Notes under the pieces: model-generated | Database searches by the model: none | Seen by the model: the letters and a program-made list of their open reading frames with translations, nothing else | Told to the model about the DNA's origin: nothing | Shown: piece by piece, positions 1 to 25,041 of the stretch | How positions within the stretch are numbered: the first letter of the stretch is position 1 | Layout of the letters: every line of letters begins with the position of its first letter | Position numbers and translations under genes: made by a program | Assembly (NCBI RefSeq): GCF_051106095.1 | Contig: NC_135789.1 | Location: forward strand, 19,081,501 to 19,145,500 | Direction of reading: 5' to 3' | Length of the DNA stretch: 64,000 nt | Origin: Pogona vitticeps | Taxonomy: Eukaryota > Chordata > Lepidosauria > Squamata > Agamidae

Positions 1-17
1 TGACCCTCCCCCCCTAG

Positions 18-406
18 TCAGAAGAGGCCCACGCGGTGGCCAAGAAGCAGTTGGAGAAGGAGACCCTCCTGCGTGTGGACCTTGAGAATCGCTGCCAGAG
101 CCTGCAGGAGGAGCTGGACTTCCGCAAGACCATCTTTGAGGAGGTGGGCTGAAGGAGGGGGCTTACTCAGCCTGCAACAGGGGGTATGGGTGTGGTGGGT
201 GGGGCAGTGAGCCTGAAGTTTCTGTGGGCAAGTAGGGAGGAAAGGCTGAACAAGAGGGGTCTGTGGCCCTCGGGGTGGACGGAGGGAGGGGTGCGTTCGT
301 GCTTGTCTTTGCTGTGGGCTTTGAGCTCTGCGTTTGCTGGAGAGGAGGGTCTCTGTTGGGGGAGTGGAGGCTCGGGGGTTCTCCGTCACTTAAGTTGTGA
401 GATTCC

Positions 407-450
<44 letters not shown>

Positions 451-3400
451 CTTGGCCCCCTCAGGAAGTGCGGGAGACCCGGAAGTGGCAGGAGCGCCAG
501 CTGGTGGAGGTGGACAGCAGCCGCCAGCAGGAGTACGAGTCTAAGATCGCCCAAGCCCTGGAGGACCTCCGGAGCCAGTATGAGGGGCAGATCCAGCTTT
601 ACCGGCAGGAGCTGGAGGACAGCTACCAGGCCAAGGTGAGCCAGGAGGGGGAGAGGGGGGCGATTGAGAAAACCACTCCCCATATCGATGGCTTTGCAGC
701 TCTGGCTGTTGTTGAGCTAGGACCGGTGTGCAGGGAGAGGCCGCCTCTTCCAAGGGCCGGGCTTCTTCTCCTTCGGAGCCTGGCCCAAGCATGACCAGCC
801 CCCTTTGGTTCTCTTTCCTAGCTGGAGAATGCCAAGCTCTGTTCCGATCAGAATGACAAAGCGGCCAGCGCTGCGCGGGAGGAGCTGAAGGAGGCCCGCG
901 TGCGGATTGAGTCCCTCTCCTACCAGCTCTCGGGCCTGCAGAGGCAGGTGAGTCCAAGAACCCCCTACCTGGGGCTCCAGTTTGAGCAGCGGTGGTGGGA
1001 GTCTCCCAGTAGGAAGGGCCTCCACGGTCTTTCCTCCAGCCCGTCTTTCATTGGGACAGGTGCCCCCGGAGGAGCCCTGCACCTTCGGTCCCAAGGGCCC
1101 TTTGGCTGTCTCAACGCCTTTCTCAGTCCCCGCTTAGCGCTTTCTCTCTCTAGGCAAGCGCAGCTGAGGAGCGGATCCGGGAGCTGGAGGAGCTGATGGC
1201 CGGCGAGCGTGAGAAGTTCCGAAAGATGCTGGATGCCAAAGAGCGGGAGATGACCGAGATGCGGGACCAGATGCAGCAGCAGTTGATGGAGTACCAGGAG
1301 CTGCTGGACGTCAAGCTGGCCCTCGACATGGAGATCGGTGCCTACCGGAAGCTGCTGGAAGGGGAGGAGGAGAGGTCAGTGCGCCCTGGGGGTGGCCAGA
1401 CGAAGCAGGCTTTGATCACGGGTGGGCCTGGGACATACCCACTCCTGGCCCTCCTGGAGTGGCCACGGCTCTCCCGGCCCTGGGCGGGGTGGCCCATCTT
1501 CACTTCCTTGCTTCCCCCCCCCTCCTGCAGGCTGAAGCTTTCCCCGAGCCCCCCGTCACGCATCACGGTCTCGCGGGCCACCTCCTCCAGCAGCGCTTCG
1601 GCTGCGCGCTCGTCCCGGGGGAAGCGGAAGCGGGTGGAAGCCGAGGAGCTCTCAGGCAGCTTCTCCAGTGGGATCGGGACTGGGAGTAGCAGTGCCACCA
1701 GCAGCACTGGCACCGGCACCAGCACCCGCTTCCAGGTGACGCAGCAGGCCTCGGCCAAAGGCAGCATCAGCATCGAGGAGATTGACCTGGAGGGGAAGTA
1801 CGTGCAGCTGAAGAACTGCTCCGACAAGGTAGGGGGACGGGAGTGTGTGTGTGTGTGTGTGTGTGCATGAGGGGGGAAGAAGAGAGAGAGAAGGTAAGCA
1901 TTCAGTCCCCAGGGCCAGACAGAGAGGAAGGATCCTGGTCCCCCTGCAGTGCTCTTGACAAGCCTCCCTCTGCGTTGTCTTCTCCTCTCTGGGCAGGATC
2001 AGTCCCTTGGGAACTGGAGGCTAAAGAGGAAGATCGGGGACGGGGAGGAGATTGCCTACAAATTTACCCCGAAATATGTTCTGCGGGCCAACCAGACGGT
2101 CACTGTGAGTTTGGCTTCTTGCTTTTTGGGGAGGGCTTTCTCCAGGGTGGGGGGATGTCTGCCTCCATTCATTCTGGAGGGCCCCTGGGGGGGGGGAGCA
2201 GCGGTGGGGAGGTGATGGCCTGCCAGCTCCTTGCTTCTGCATCCACAGCGCTCTGGCTGCTGTACCATCTTGAACCCAGATCCGTCGGGCCTCCCCATTG
2301 TGCTGCTTGGTCCTCCTTCCACTTGGGCACGTTGGGTGGGATGACGCCAGGCTGATCCGGAGGGTGGCAGGATGGGGGTTATGTGTCTGCCCAGGGCTGG
2401 GCTGTGGATGGGGGAGAGGGTTCCAGGATCTGGGTCCAAGGCAGGATCCTGTGGCCTTGGCCACTCCAACGACCTGACCGCCTGCCCTCCTCTTCCTCCT
2501 CTTTCTTGGCCACATGGCTTGTTAGATCTGGGCTGCCGACGCTGGCGTGGCGCACAGTCCGCCCTCGGTCCTGGTGTGGAAGAACCAGAGCAGCTGGGGC
2601 ACCGGAGCCCACATCCGCACGTACCTGGTGAACTCAGAGGGCGAGGTGCGTCCTTTTCGGGGTGGAGTTTCTGCCCAACGTGACACCCTTCGAGGGTGCA
2701 TTTTCCATTGGGGCTTGTCAGTCTGCGGGGGGGGGGCGCTCGCCATGCTGAATGTGGGAGGGAACGGGCAGGAGCCAAGGGGCCAGGGGGGTGGTGGTGT
2801 CAGTGTTTTTGGGGATTGGTCAGGGAGGGACCGGCTCCTCCCCTCCTGGCCACTGGGAGACTCTCCCTGCCAGTGCCGTTCCAAGGAGCTTCCCGTGGCC
2901 AGTCTCGGATGCCAAAGGCGCCTTTTCCCTTCACCTCCCCTCATTCCTCCCCCCCCCCGTCCCCGGAGGAGCCTGGCAGTCCTGGCTAGTCACCCTCAGG
3001 GAGGCGTGGAAGGGGGCTGCCCCTTGCAAAGGCTGCCAGCCGGTTGCCTTGAGGGAGGGGAGCCTTGCTCACAAGCGTCCTCCCCCTTCCTCCCTCTTTC
3101 CCTTCCTTCTAGGAAGTGGCTGTGCGGACCCTAACCCAGGTGGCCACCACCGCTGCAGCCTCTTCTAGTGTGCTGCAGGAGAACGAGGAGGAAGAGGAGG
3201 CTGAGCTTGGGGAGGAAGATCTCTTTCACCAGCAGGTGAGACGAAGGAAGAGGGCTCAAAGGGGGCGTGTGTATGCTCAGTGCTGGCCAGGAGGAGGAGG
3301 AGGAGGAGGCGGCGGCGAGGGGGCTTTTTTCTGGGCAGGATTCTTCCCTCAAAGCAGTGGGTAGGTGGGTGGCGAGCAAGCAGCAGTACTACTGCCAAGA

Positions 3401-3520
3401 CACATTTGCAGAACTTACTTTGCATGAAAGCCCCTGGCTCCCTTCCTGACAGCCCCTCCCTCCTCTTTCTTCCCTTAGGGGGATCCCAGGACCACCTCCC
3501 GAGGATGTGCGGTCATGTGA
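18..3520 (+). CDS. LMNB2: Lamin B2, C-terminal part (9 exons; 5' end outside window)
   Basis: B-type lamin, an intermediate-filament protein of the nuclear lamina. Coding exons: 18-143, 465-635, 822-947, 1154-1374, 1531-1828, 1997-2104, 2526-2645, 3113-3235, 3479-3520, all with AG/GT borders and matching phases, giving 444 residues plus stop. Human lamin B2 is about 620 residues, so the head and first part of the rod are missing upstream. In order one sees coil 1B/2 heptads, the rod end ([20 protein letters not shown]), a basic nuclear localisation signal (GKRKR), a Ser/Thr-rich linker, the Ig-like lamin tail domain (from [11 protein letters not shown] to about [10 protein letters not shown]), an acidic run, and a CaaX box CAVM for farnesylation. 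The tail [10 protein letters not shown] matches vertebrate lamin B2 rather than B1. Identification is from family knowledge and is secure. Confidence 0.95.
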
Positions 3521-6245
3521 GAAGGAAGGAAGGAAGGAAGGAAGGAAGAAGGAGCCTCCCAGGGCAAATAGTCCTCCTTCTGCTTTTTTTCTCCGGCTGA
3601 TCCTGTTTTGTGTTGCCGGTTGGCACGGAAAACTTATTTTTTCACACCTGTGGGCTTTTTAAAATTGCTTTTTTAACATTTTGTTTTTAAAAGTTTTAGT
3701 GCTGTTGATTCCTTGGCACAGGGTCTTAAAGGGGAACTGAATCAGCCTGACCTGAGCAGCCGGCCTTCCTTGGAGGGGCTTTTGCGCCTGGCTCTGCCCC
3801 TGCCCTGGCGCCCCTCCTGCCGATCCCTCGGGGAGGAGCGTGTCTGCTCTTGGCCTGGCAGAGATGGAGTACTGATGCCCTTTGGGGGCTTCTTGGACTC
3901 TGGATCCCTAAAAAGCAGAGATGGCTGAAAAACCCCACTTGAGATCTATTGGAAGCCAGTGGATTTCTGGAAAGGTCTCCTTCTCTCTTTGGGGTTTTTT
4001 GCAGCAGGTGGGGGAGCCTCAGCCGCCTTGCAGTTCCCAGCGCCGTCCTCTGCATGAGCATTTGGAAGCCAAGGAAGCCTTGGCTCCCCCAAGCAGGTGA
4101 CCTGCTGGAAGCGTCCAGAAAGATGTTTGGGATCCCACTTGTCTGTGATTCAGAATCTCATTGGCCATTCCTTGTTCTGGACTTGATTGCCAAAGTGTAT
4201 TACAGGGGCCATAACCCCCCCCCCCTTGCGCCTGGCTGAAGCCCTCCTTATGACCGTGAGGTCCAGCTCCCGGCTGAATTCCAGCCCCCGTCACCCCTGT
4301 GGAAGGCGTTTGTGGTCTTAAGCTTTCTCCCCGGCACCCCCTCCCACACACGACGTCTTAAGCTGGGCGAAGAGGTCCCTCGGTGAAGCCTCTCTGCCAG
4401 TTTGCCTTCCCGGGAGCCGGCTGGTGGCTTGCATGTGCCCGAGGATGTGGGCCTCGGCCGAAGAACTCCACTGCCCCAGCGGAGCCCTGGGGGGCCGGCG
4501 GCTGGCGCAGAGCGTTTTCTCCCTCCGCCGTTTGGCCCATGGCAGCTTGAAGGAAGGCGCCCCCCCTCCCGCTGTGTTTCACTGCCCTGGTTGAATGAAC
4601 TTGGAAGTGTTTTAGGTGTTGTAGAAGCTTCCGTCTTTGGAGGGCACCCGCCTGGGGGGAGAGAAGCCCCATAAAACCCGGACGGGGGAGGCAGATTCCT
4701 TGATCAGGCAGAGTAGCTCTCCCCCACACTGGTCTGCCCACTGTGTTTCTGGCTGGCCCATGGAGACCCATGAGGCCGATGTAGGGCAAGGAAGGCCCCG
4801 CTTGCATTTCTCGGGCCTGATACAAAAGCCGCTCTGGGGGGGCCACGGGCAAGGGTGGGGGGAGGTTTGGTCCCGTGGCTGCTTCTGAGCTGAAGCTGTG
4901 ATTTTTCCAGACAGGCCAGTCTTCTTCCTGTGAAGGTGACCAAGCTGTGAATGTGCACACGTGCTACTGGGTCCAGCTGGCAGCGGGGGAGGTCTGGACT
5001 GAGCTGTTCTCCCCATAACACCCCCTGCCCTGCTCCCACCTTATTCACTCCGGGGGGGGGCGGAGAGGACTTCTGCAAAATCTGAGCCAGCCCCTCCCAA
5101 GGGAAGGGAAGGGGCCACGGGACAAGGGGTGGGGTGAGGACTGTCCTCCCATTTCTCCTCCTGGGCGCTGGATCTTTGTGTGCACCTGGCCAGGACAGGG
5201 GCTGAACTTTTGCCCGTCTGGGCCTCTTCCTTCTCTGAAAATGTGACTGCTTTCTCTCCTCCCCCCCCCCAAGTCTTTTATTTTTAAAACAAGTGGCTGA
5301 AGGTTGTCTTTGGAGAGAAAGAACACTGGGAAGGCCCGTAGCTATGCACACGTGCTCTCCCTCCCTCTCTGTCTTTCTCTCTTTATTTCTCTCTCTCTCT
5401 CTCTCAAGCAGGACCCTCTGCTTTCCTTTGGCTTCGTCACACATGGATCCTGACCAAGGAAAGGAGTGGCAGGTGTCCTCCTGCTCCTGGGGGAGGAGGT
5501 TGTTTTTTTTTGGGGGGGGGAGTAGTTCTTGGTTTTCCCTCCTTTCCCTTCCCCCCCACCTCCAGAGGCCCGTGGCCCATCAAGCAGCAGACACTGGGAC
5601 CCGCTGGGTTTTAACTGGGAGATCTGGTTGGGCTCAGCCCCCGAGACCCAGAACTACTACATAATACTTTGGAAACACATCTAGCTTTATACTTTAAAGA
5701 AACGACCTTGTGGTTTTATAATCTTTTAAGCCCATTTGCTTAACGATGATTTATCAGATGTTGGTGCAGCCTTGAAACAGGGAAGTCCAGCCAGTGGGCA
5801 GTTGGGCGAAGGGGCCCCGGTCACCCCCCTTGTGGAAGGCTGTCCAAAGTTGGCAGGCCCTCAAAAAGTTGGCAAGCAGCTCAAGGAGGTTTGCTTTCCT
5901 ACAAGCCCCTCTCCTTACTACAACTCTATTTTTGTAGCAGGTGGTTGTATCTTTGTTCCTTTTGGGCACATGTCATTTTTTTTTCCAAACAAGACACAAG
6001 CTGCCAGTCCAACAAGAAAGAGTGACGGGTCTTGTCCAGGCTCCCCTGGCCCACCCGAAAGGGGGCCGTGGTGGGGCATCTCCCTGGTCCCGACTTCCCT
6101 GTTTCGAAGCTGCCTTTGCTTTATTACTGTGGAAATGCATGCCAAATGTCTTTTTTCAATGATTTGTAATATATCCATTTTTTGGGACTGGAAACTTTTG
6201 TACGACCCTCCAATAAACATTTTGCATTTTTATCCAGGCTGGTGT
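3521..6245 (+). other. LMNB2: LMNB2 3' UTR
   Basis: About 2.7 kb follow the stop without a credible coding exon and end just after an AATAAA signal. The stretch holds a short (GAAG)n run near 3522-3548, a T-rich segment at 3630-3700, a CT-rich tract at 5365-5405 and several homopolymer C/G runs. The open frames here are low-complexity. Human LMNB2 also has a long 3' UTR, which supports this reading; the exact end is inferred. Confidence 0.7.
6212..6217 (+). terminator. LMNB2: LMNB2 polyadenylation signal
   Basis: AATAAA in an A/T-rich context, followed about 25 bases later by a TG-rich segment. It is the canonical signal lying closest before the PLK5 promoter and downstream of the LMNB2 stop. 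Confidence 0.65.
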
Positions 6246-6652
6246 ATTGCTCATCTGTAGATTAGCTTCCCTCCAACCCTAGCCTCCCCCCCCCCCCCGG
6301 GTGGCAGCAGGTGGTGAGGCTGTGTGGACCCTGTAGTCCCGCCGCTCCCACCTTTGGGCCTCCAACTAGAACACCCCCGGCTCTGCTCGGTCCCTTTGCT
6401 GGGCATCCGAAGGCAGCCAGCCCGGCCAAGGGCACCTCCATAAGGGTTCTTGAATCAGGTGCCTCTCGGGCGCTTTCCTGGACGGGAAGAGCCCAGCTGT
6501 CTCCTGTGTGCCGAAGCCTCTTCTTCCTCCTGGTGGGTTTATTTTGTTTAATTTATGCACTGGCCGCTCTTGACACCCGCTCGGGGGCGGGGGGGGGAGG
6601 GGAAGCCCTGTGGGGGGATTGCTCTCTCTCTCTCTTTCCCCTCCCTCTGCCC

Positions 6653-6660
6653 TATAAAAA
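6653..6660 (+). promoter_or_regulatory. PLK5: TATA box of PLK5
   Basis: TATAAAAA sits in a GC-rich region after a (CT)n tract, 194 bases before the PLK5 start codon. A start site about 30 bases downstream would give a 5' UTR of roughly 170 bases on the first coding exon. The stretch 6246-6652 between the LMNB2 end and this box shows no gene. Confidence 0.6.
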
Positions 6661-6853
6661 GGCCCCGCCAGGGCGCCCCCTTGGCCAGACACTCGCCAGC
6701 CCTCCGTGCAGCTGCAGCCGTCTCTGCCTCCGTGGCTGCTGAACGGGACGGGGAGGAGAGGGGTGTCCTGGAGGGTCCCCAAGATCTCCACCCCACCCCA
6801 CCCCCTGGTCTTAGTGGGTCTGCAAAGGGGGAAGAGGCGAGTGGGGGGGTGCC

Positions 6854-13881
<7,028 letters not shown>

Positions 13882-14725
13882 AGACACTCTTCCCCTCCCT
13901 ACAAGAAGACGCCCTCCACCACCCTAGAGGATGCTGGGCAGACCCGATCCTGCTTGTGCTCTGAGCGGCTGAAAGAGACGGTGCTGAACCCGGGAGGTTT
14001 GGGGCTTGAGAGTGGCTGTGTGTGTGTGTGTGTGTGTGCACGCGTGTGTGTAGGAGAGGGAGGGGAAAGGAAGGCGGCAGGTAGGCAGGTGAAGGAGGGG
14101 TGGGAACGGCTGGATCGTCCCCACCTGATCTTTTCTGGCTACCAAGAAGGAGGTGCGGAAGACCCGACACAGGGCAAAGGGAGGAAAAGGCAGGCAGGTT
14201 GTCGGAAGGGGGAGGCAGGTGGAGGGTGTGGGCTGGCACTGGTGCAAAAGGTGTGCAAGGCAGATGTTCCAGAAAGTAGTGAGAAAAGGCAGAAGAAAGG
14301 TGAAGCGGGCGGTGGGGGAGACAGACCAGAATCCTTGCAAGGAGAGGTCCGGCCAGAGGGGGTCCCTGGGTGCTGGGCTCAGGGGGGCTTGGGGTGTGAA
14401 GGCTGAGGAGGGTGGTTGAGGAGGGTGGGGGGAAAACAGATGGGTCTTTTTGTGTGGGGGGGGACCAAGGTGGGGGGAGGAGGAGGAAGGAAGTGTAAGA
14501 CAAACTTTGTTTCGTGGCTGGGGGTGGGGGGATGGGACGCGAAAGGCCGCTGTGCTGAGGCCGGCCCTTCTTATGGGCACAGCAGGTTCTCTGGCTCCCG
14601 GGGGGGCACCAGGGGGTGAGGCGGGTGGGAAGAGCCAGGCTGGGTGAGGGGGTGGCATGGAAGGGGTGCGGGAGGGGCACAGGGGAGGCTCTCCCCTCCC
14701 CATCCCTGTTTGCATTAAAGCCACG
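13882..14725 (+). other. PLK5: PLK5 3' UTR
   Basis: G-rich sequence after the stop, with a GT microsatellite at about 14017-14051 and no other gene. It ends with an ATTAAA signal at 14714-14719, so the UTR would be about 0.85 kb. The assignment is inferred from position. Confidence 0.55.
14714..14719 (+). terminator. PLK5: Possible PLK5 polyadenylation signal
   Basis: ATTAAA, the commonest variant signal, in the context TTTGCATTAAAGCC. It is the first signal I found downstream of the PLK5 stop. Confidence 0.5.
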
Positions 14726-17525
14726 TGGATGAATCGCACTCTGGCGCTCGGAGAGTTTCTTTCGTCTGAATCGGCCGCAGTTTCGCTCTTTGGCCCTGCC
14801 CGACCCTGGAATCCGGGCCCCTGGAGACCCCTCAGGCCAAGTGGCTCCAGCCCCTCCGCCCCACCTTACCCTCAGCCTCATAAGGATGGGGGGGGGCTGG
14901 GAAGTGTCCTTTGCCTGCTCCGAGGGGCCCCCTGCCAACCCTTGGCCTTCTGGCCCCAGCAGGGTGGTGGGCCTGGCGCTAGAGAGCCCCGAGCAGGTGC
15001 TGGCCCCGTCCCCCACCAGGATGGTGCCACGTACCTTTCTCCGGAAGGCCGGCCAAGCCAAGGTCGCGTGACCCCCCCCCCCCTCTGGAGATTAGCTGCC
15101 AAGGTCTCAGGGGCAAACATGTCGCCACCTTTCAGGAAAACATGGCAGTGGAATGCGGTGCGTTCCTGGCATGGTCTGCTTATCAGGGAGATGGCAGTTC
15201 GCCAGCCCCCGCCCCCCCCCCCTCGGTTACAGCCTCCCTGGTCTCACCTCGGCCCATCTCCTCCTTTCGCCCTTTGGCCCTGCCACCCCCTTGCCCTCTC
15301 AGCCCCTCACTTTGGGGGGGGGGCAGAAGAAGACCAGACCTGGCAGCCCTGCCCCCACCCCCACCCACTGGTGAGCACAGTCAGGTTTCTGTCCCTCATG
15401 GTCCCATCAACATTCTTAGTCTGGAGCAGAACGGGTTCAGTGGGGCCCACGTGAGGGAGAGCGTCTGCTGAATGCAGAAGCTGGCCTTTTAGAGAATCTG
15501 TGATAGGTCCATAAGTCGGTCGGTCGGTCGGAAGAAGGAAGGCAGGCTAATGATGGGAGGAAGGGATGAAGAAGCTAAGGAAGGAAGGAAGGGTTTGAAA
15601 AGGGAGATGCCTGGGGTGGCTGGTTGAGCCGCTCACTCTCAGAGGGAGGGACGCATGCACACATGGGGGCTGTCCGTGGGCCCAGGCTGTCCTTCAGCCA
15701 AAGGTGGTCCAGTGCAGGCCAATTCCCTGCCATGCTGACCACTGTCCTAGGTCAAGAGGTAGGTGCCACAACCCAATTTTTAATCTGTGAGACAGACCGT
15801 TTCCCTCCCCTGCCCCCCCAGCTCCCATTCAAAGGGGTTTTGCCCCTGCCTTTTGGGGATGCCTCATCAGAAGGAGGAACAATCATCTGGGGATCTTCCC
15901 TACATCCAGGAGCAAGAAAATGCACCCACCGGGAAGCGATGGGGCTCGCTGTGCAGAAGTGCTTGTGTTCCGCTGTACTGTATATTTGAGCACAAGGGGT
16001 TTGGGGGCTGGGAAATGGCCCTCGTGGGGCGGTTGGGGGTGTCAGCTTGTGGAGAGAGAGAGAGAACGGGTGTGTGTGTGTGTGTGTGTTTCCAGGCCCC
16101 TCTGGCTCTGATCTTGGCTCTCTCCCGGATCCTTCTTGGGAGAGCGTCAGGTTGCCCTCCTAGTTCAGCGCAGCTGCTCTGGCGCAGGGCAGGGTGGCCA
16201 GGGAGGGAGGGAGAGCCCACCGTCCCAGCTGCAGGGGGGGAGCTAATTTAGGGGCTGCCATTTAAATCAGAGCATAGACAAGGAGGGGAGAAAGCTAAGC
16301 CCAGATGCCGGCTGTCTGGGAAAGGAGCAAAAGGGAATGGCCAGTTCTAGGCAACCGGGGAACTCGGATGGTGTCGCACGGCAGCTCCCATCATCCCCAG
16401 TCGGCCTCCCAACCGACAGGGATGGCTCAGAGCTGCAGCCGGATGTGTGTGTGTGGGGGGGAAATCTGGTGGCCAAAGCACCCTCCTCCGTGCAACCAGG
16501 CCCCCTCGACCCCTGCCCAGCAGGAGAACCACCTGTACACGCACACCCCCAGTGGGGTCCCAAACAATGCCTCCCAGCCCCCCCCTTTGCTGGTAAGCGA
16601 CGATGGGAACTGTAGTCAGCCAAATGATGGGAGAGCCGGGTGATGGGGCCAACAGGCAGGCCGCTGGTTTCCTGCCCATGTGCACATGGTGGCATGTGGG
16701 TTCCAGTCATTTGGGGAGGGGGCTTGCTTCTTGGCCCCCTCCCCGCCATCCCAGAGAGCGGAGTCAGCCTGAAGCCCTGCAGCGAATCTCTAATAAGGTC
16801 CCCTCCTGTTTTGGACAGCTCTCGCTCGTTCCCCTCCCAGCCTCCACCCACCTGCCAGCCCAGGGACGCTTATAGCAAAACCAGGTGGGGGTCTTGCCAG
16901 GGGGGCAGCACCCCACAGGAGCTGGGATGCCTTTGCCAGGACTGGTGGGGAGAACCAGGGGCCCAAAATACGGTGGCACACCTGGAAAGAAAGGCGAGAG
17001 CAGAGAGACCCGGGAGGCTTAAGGCGTTGGCTTGGAAAGCACGACAAGGACCCAAAGCACACCAGGGTGTGAGGGGGGGGGTTGCCAGGGAATCTGGTCC
17101 CCCCCATGTGACCAATTTAGCCCCTGCCCCAGTGCCCATAAAAGGACCCATGGTCTGCCCCACTGGGAAAGTTTGCAGCCTCTGCTCTGGCTTTCCTCAT
17201 CAAACGACGCGAGGGTTGGGTTCATTCTTCCTAAAATTAACCCCACGAGTTCCCCCCCCGATTGGACTGGGCGCATGTGTGTGTGTATGTGTGTGTGTGC
17301 GTGTGCGTGCAGGCAGCACCAATCACAGGACGAAAGGCGAACCCTGGTTGGTGCTTCGAGGGCAGGAGCTGCAATAACCAGCTCCCCACCCTTCTCCCAG
17401 GTAGGGCCCTGCATGGCCAAAGGGGGGGGGGAAGCTCATGGCAGAAGGCTTATTTTGGGGGTGCCGCCCTCAATCCCCCAACGCCGTGCTCACTCCTCCG
17501 TGGGGGCCAAGAGAGCACAGAACGC
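14726..17525. other. Intergenic spacer between convergent PLK5 and THOP1
   Basis: GC-rich, with no coding exon that I can support. It holds short GT runs (16071-16089, 17277-17308), a (CGGT)n stretch near 15518-15531 and GGAA repeats near 15580. At about 16390-16640 are remnants with the wording of hAT-derived repeats (CTCCCATCATCC on one side, GGGAACTGTAGTC on the other). Both flanking genes end toward this spacer. Confidence 0.5.
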
Positions 17526-17543
17526 AGAGGGAAGGTTTCAAAC

Positions 17544-17549
17544 TTTATT
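17544..17549 (-). terminator. THOP1: THOP1 polyadenylation signal
   Basis: TTTATT on the + strand is AATAAA on the - strand, about 630 bases beyond the THOP1 stop. The interval 17530-18176 would then be the THOP1 3' UTR; it contains no other plausible gene. Confidence 0.6.
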
Positions 17550-18176
17550 AGCTGTGCATCTCTCGCTGGGAGGAGGAAGAGTCAAGACCCTCAGAGAAAA
17601 AAGGGCGGATGGGTGGGCGCAGCCGGCAGACCCGACTGGACAAATTTTCCGCCTGGTTGAGGGATCCCCTGAGGAAGGCCAGAGGCTGCTCCTGGCTCGT
17701 ATGGACTTTGGGGAACCAGGAATATAGGCTTGGCCCTGGGGGCCCCTCCCACTGCATCGTTTTCTGCTGAGCTCTGGGTCAAAAAGCGGCCGGCTTCTTC
17801 CTGGCTGAGCAGAGCAAGGGGAGGACGGGAGTTTCCTGGCCCACCTGGTGGACACTTCCCCATTTCCGGACCCCGCTTCCAGTTGCTTTTGGGAAACGAT
17901 GGCAGCTCACAAGGGGTCCTGGTTCAAAATTAGCCCAACGGAGACACGTTCTCCGCTGGCAGGAAGATACTTGGGATGGGGCAAGTCCTTGGTTTCAGAA
18001 CGTGACTGCAACTCCCATGATCCACCAGAGCTCAGACCCTCCTAACCGGGTCTGCCTCCCTGCTCGCCCTTAGACAAGCAGGCCAACCAACCCTCCTCCT
18101 CCCTCCCTGGGACGTATGAACCATGACGATAAGGTGCACGGAGGATCGGGGCCCTTCCCCCCCACCAAGGGACTGC

Positions 18177-24079
<5,903 letters not shown>

Positions 24080-25041
24080 GGCGGCTGCCTTTGGGCCCTG
24101 CCCTGCCCGGCGCTCCGGCTCCCTTGGGCTGGAAGAGGCGGCTCCGGCTTCTCCCGCGGAGCCTCTCACGTGGAGGGAGGGAGAGCAGGGGATCATGGGA
24201 CAAGCCGGGCGGGAAGGAGGGAGGGAGAGAGAGAGAAAGGGAAGACCTCCCCACTCCCCTCCCTCCTCTTCCCCCCTCCCCGGAGGGTGTCTCCTTCCTC
24301 ACCCCCCCTCCAACTTTGGATGGGCTTTGCTCTGGCTGGGGACTACAAGCCCCAGCATCCCCTGCCCAGCTCTGGCGGGGCTCTCTGTGGGGCCCCTGGT
24401 CCAAACCTTCTCCCGCCCCCGCGAAGTCCTCGTCTCTGTGTGTGTGTTTGTGTGTGTTGTGTCCCTCCCCCGCTTTGCTTTGGAAGAGCCGGACGTGTCG
24501 GGGGAAAACCTTACAGCCCGCATCCCCGGGGAGGGGCGGGGCGGGACTTGCTCCAAAGAGGGTCGGGAACGCCCTTCGCCCAGCGGATGACGCAAGGGAG
24601 GGCACGGCAGGGATGCCCTTCGCCACCATCGGGTAGCCGAGGGAATAGGGTTTCCCGGGGGTGGGGGTGAGCCCGGAAATCTGTCTGCAACAGGTTTTCT
24701 CTATTTCTTAACTCTATGGGCACGGGAGAATGGTTGAACCCGCTTGCGCTCTCTGCGCACGCGTTCTTTTGTGACGGGAGGTGAGCCTATGCCCTCCTGC
24801 GCGTGCGCAACTTGGAATTGACTTGGCCGTCCATTACTGGCGGACCTACGTCTTTTGCGCAGACGCGGTAACCCGTCCGCCTGCAGGAGGGTGTGTGTGT
24901 GTATGTGTGTGTGGGGGCTCTTTCCTGACGCCTGCGCAGAAGAACCTGGGCGGGGCAAACAGGACAAGGGGGCATTAACCGCACATGCGCATTCGAGGGG
25001 CCGATCTGGCTTCCGTGTGGTGGGGGGCGACTTGAGGGCCG
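24080..25041. promoter_or_regulatory. Bidirectional promoter region of THOP1 and SGTA
   Basis: The THOP1 start codon (24079, - strand) and the SGTA first-exon donor (25042, + strand) are less than 1 kb apart and point away from each other. The interval is GC- and CpG-rich with no TATA box. A motif at 24342-24360, ACTACAAGCCCCAGCATCC, fits the ZNF143/SBS consensus. Palindromic TGCGCGTGCGCA at 24798-24809 and CGCACATGCGCA at 24980-24991 fit the NRF1 consensus. Both factors are typical of housekeeping bidirectional promoters. The motif matches are by eye; use by either gene is inferred. Confidence 0.65.
24960..25041 (+). other. SGTA: Probable non-coding first exon of SGTA
   Basis: A good donor, GGCCG|GTGAGT, lies at 25041/25042 downstream of the NRF1-like sites. 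The coding start is in the next exon (25981 onward), so a non-coding first exon is needed. Its 5' limit is a guess. Confidence 0.5.

Noticed and set aside
186-794. Long + strand open frame across LMNB2 exon 465-635
   Set aside because: It reads through an intron and a GT microsatellite; only the part within the exon is real.
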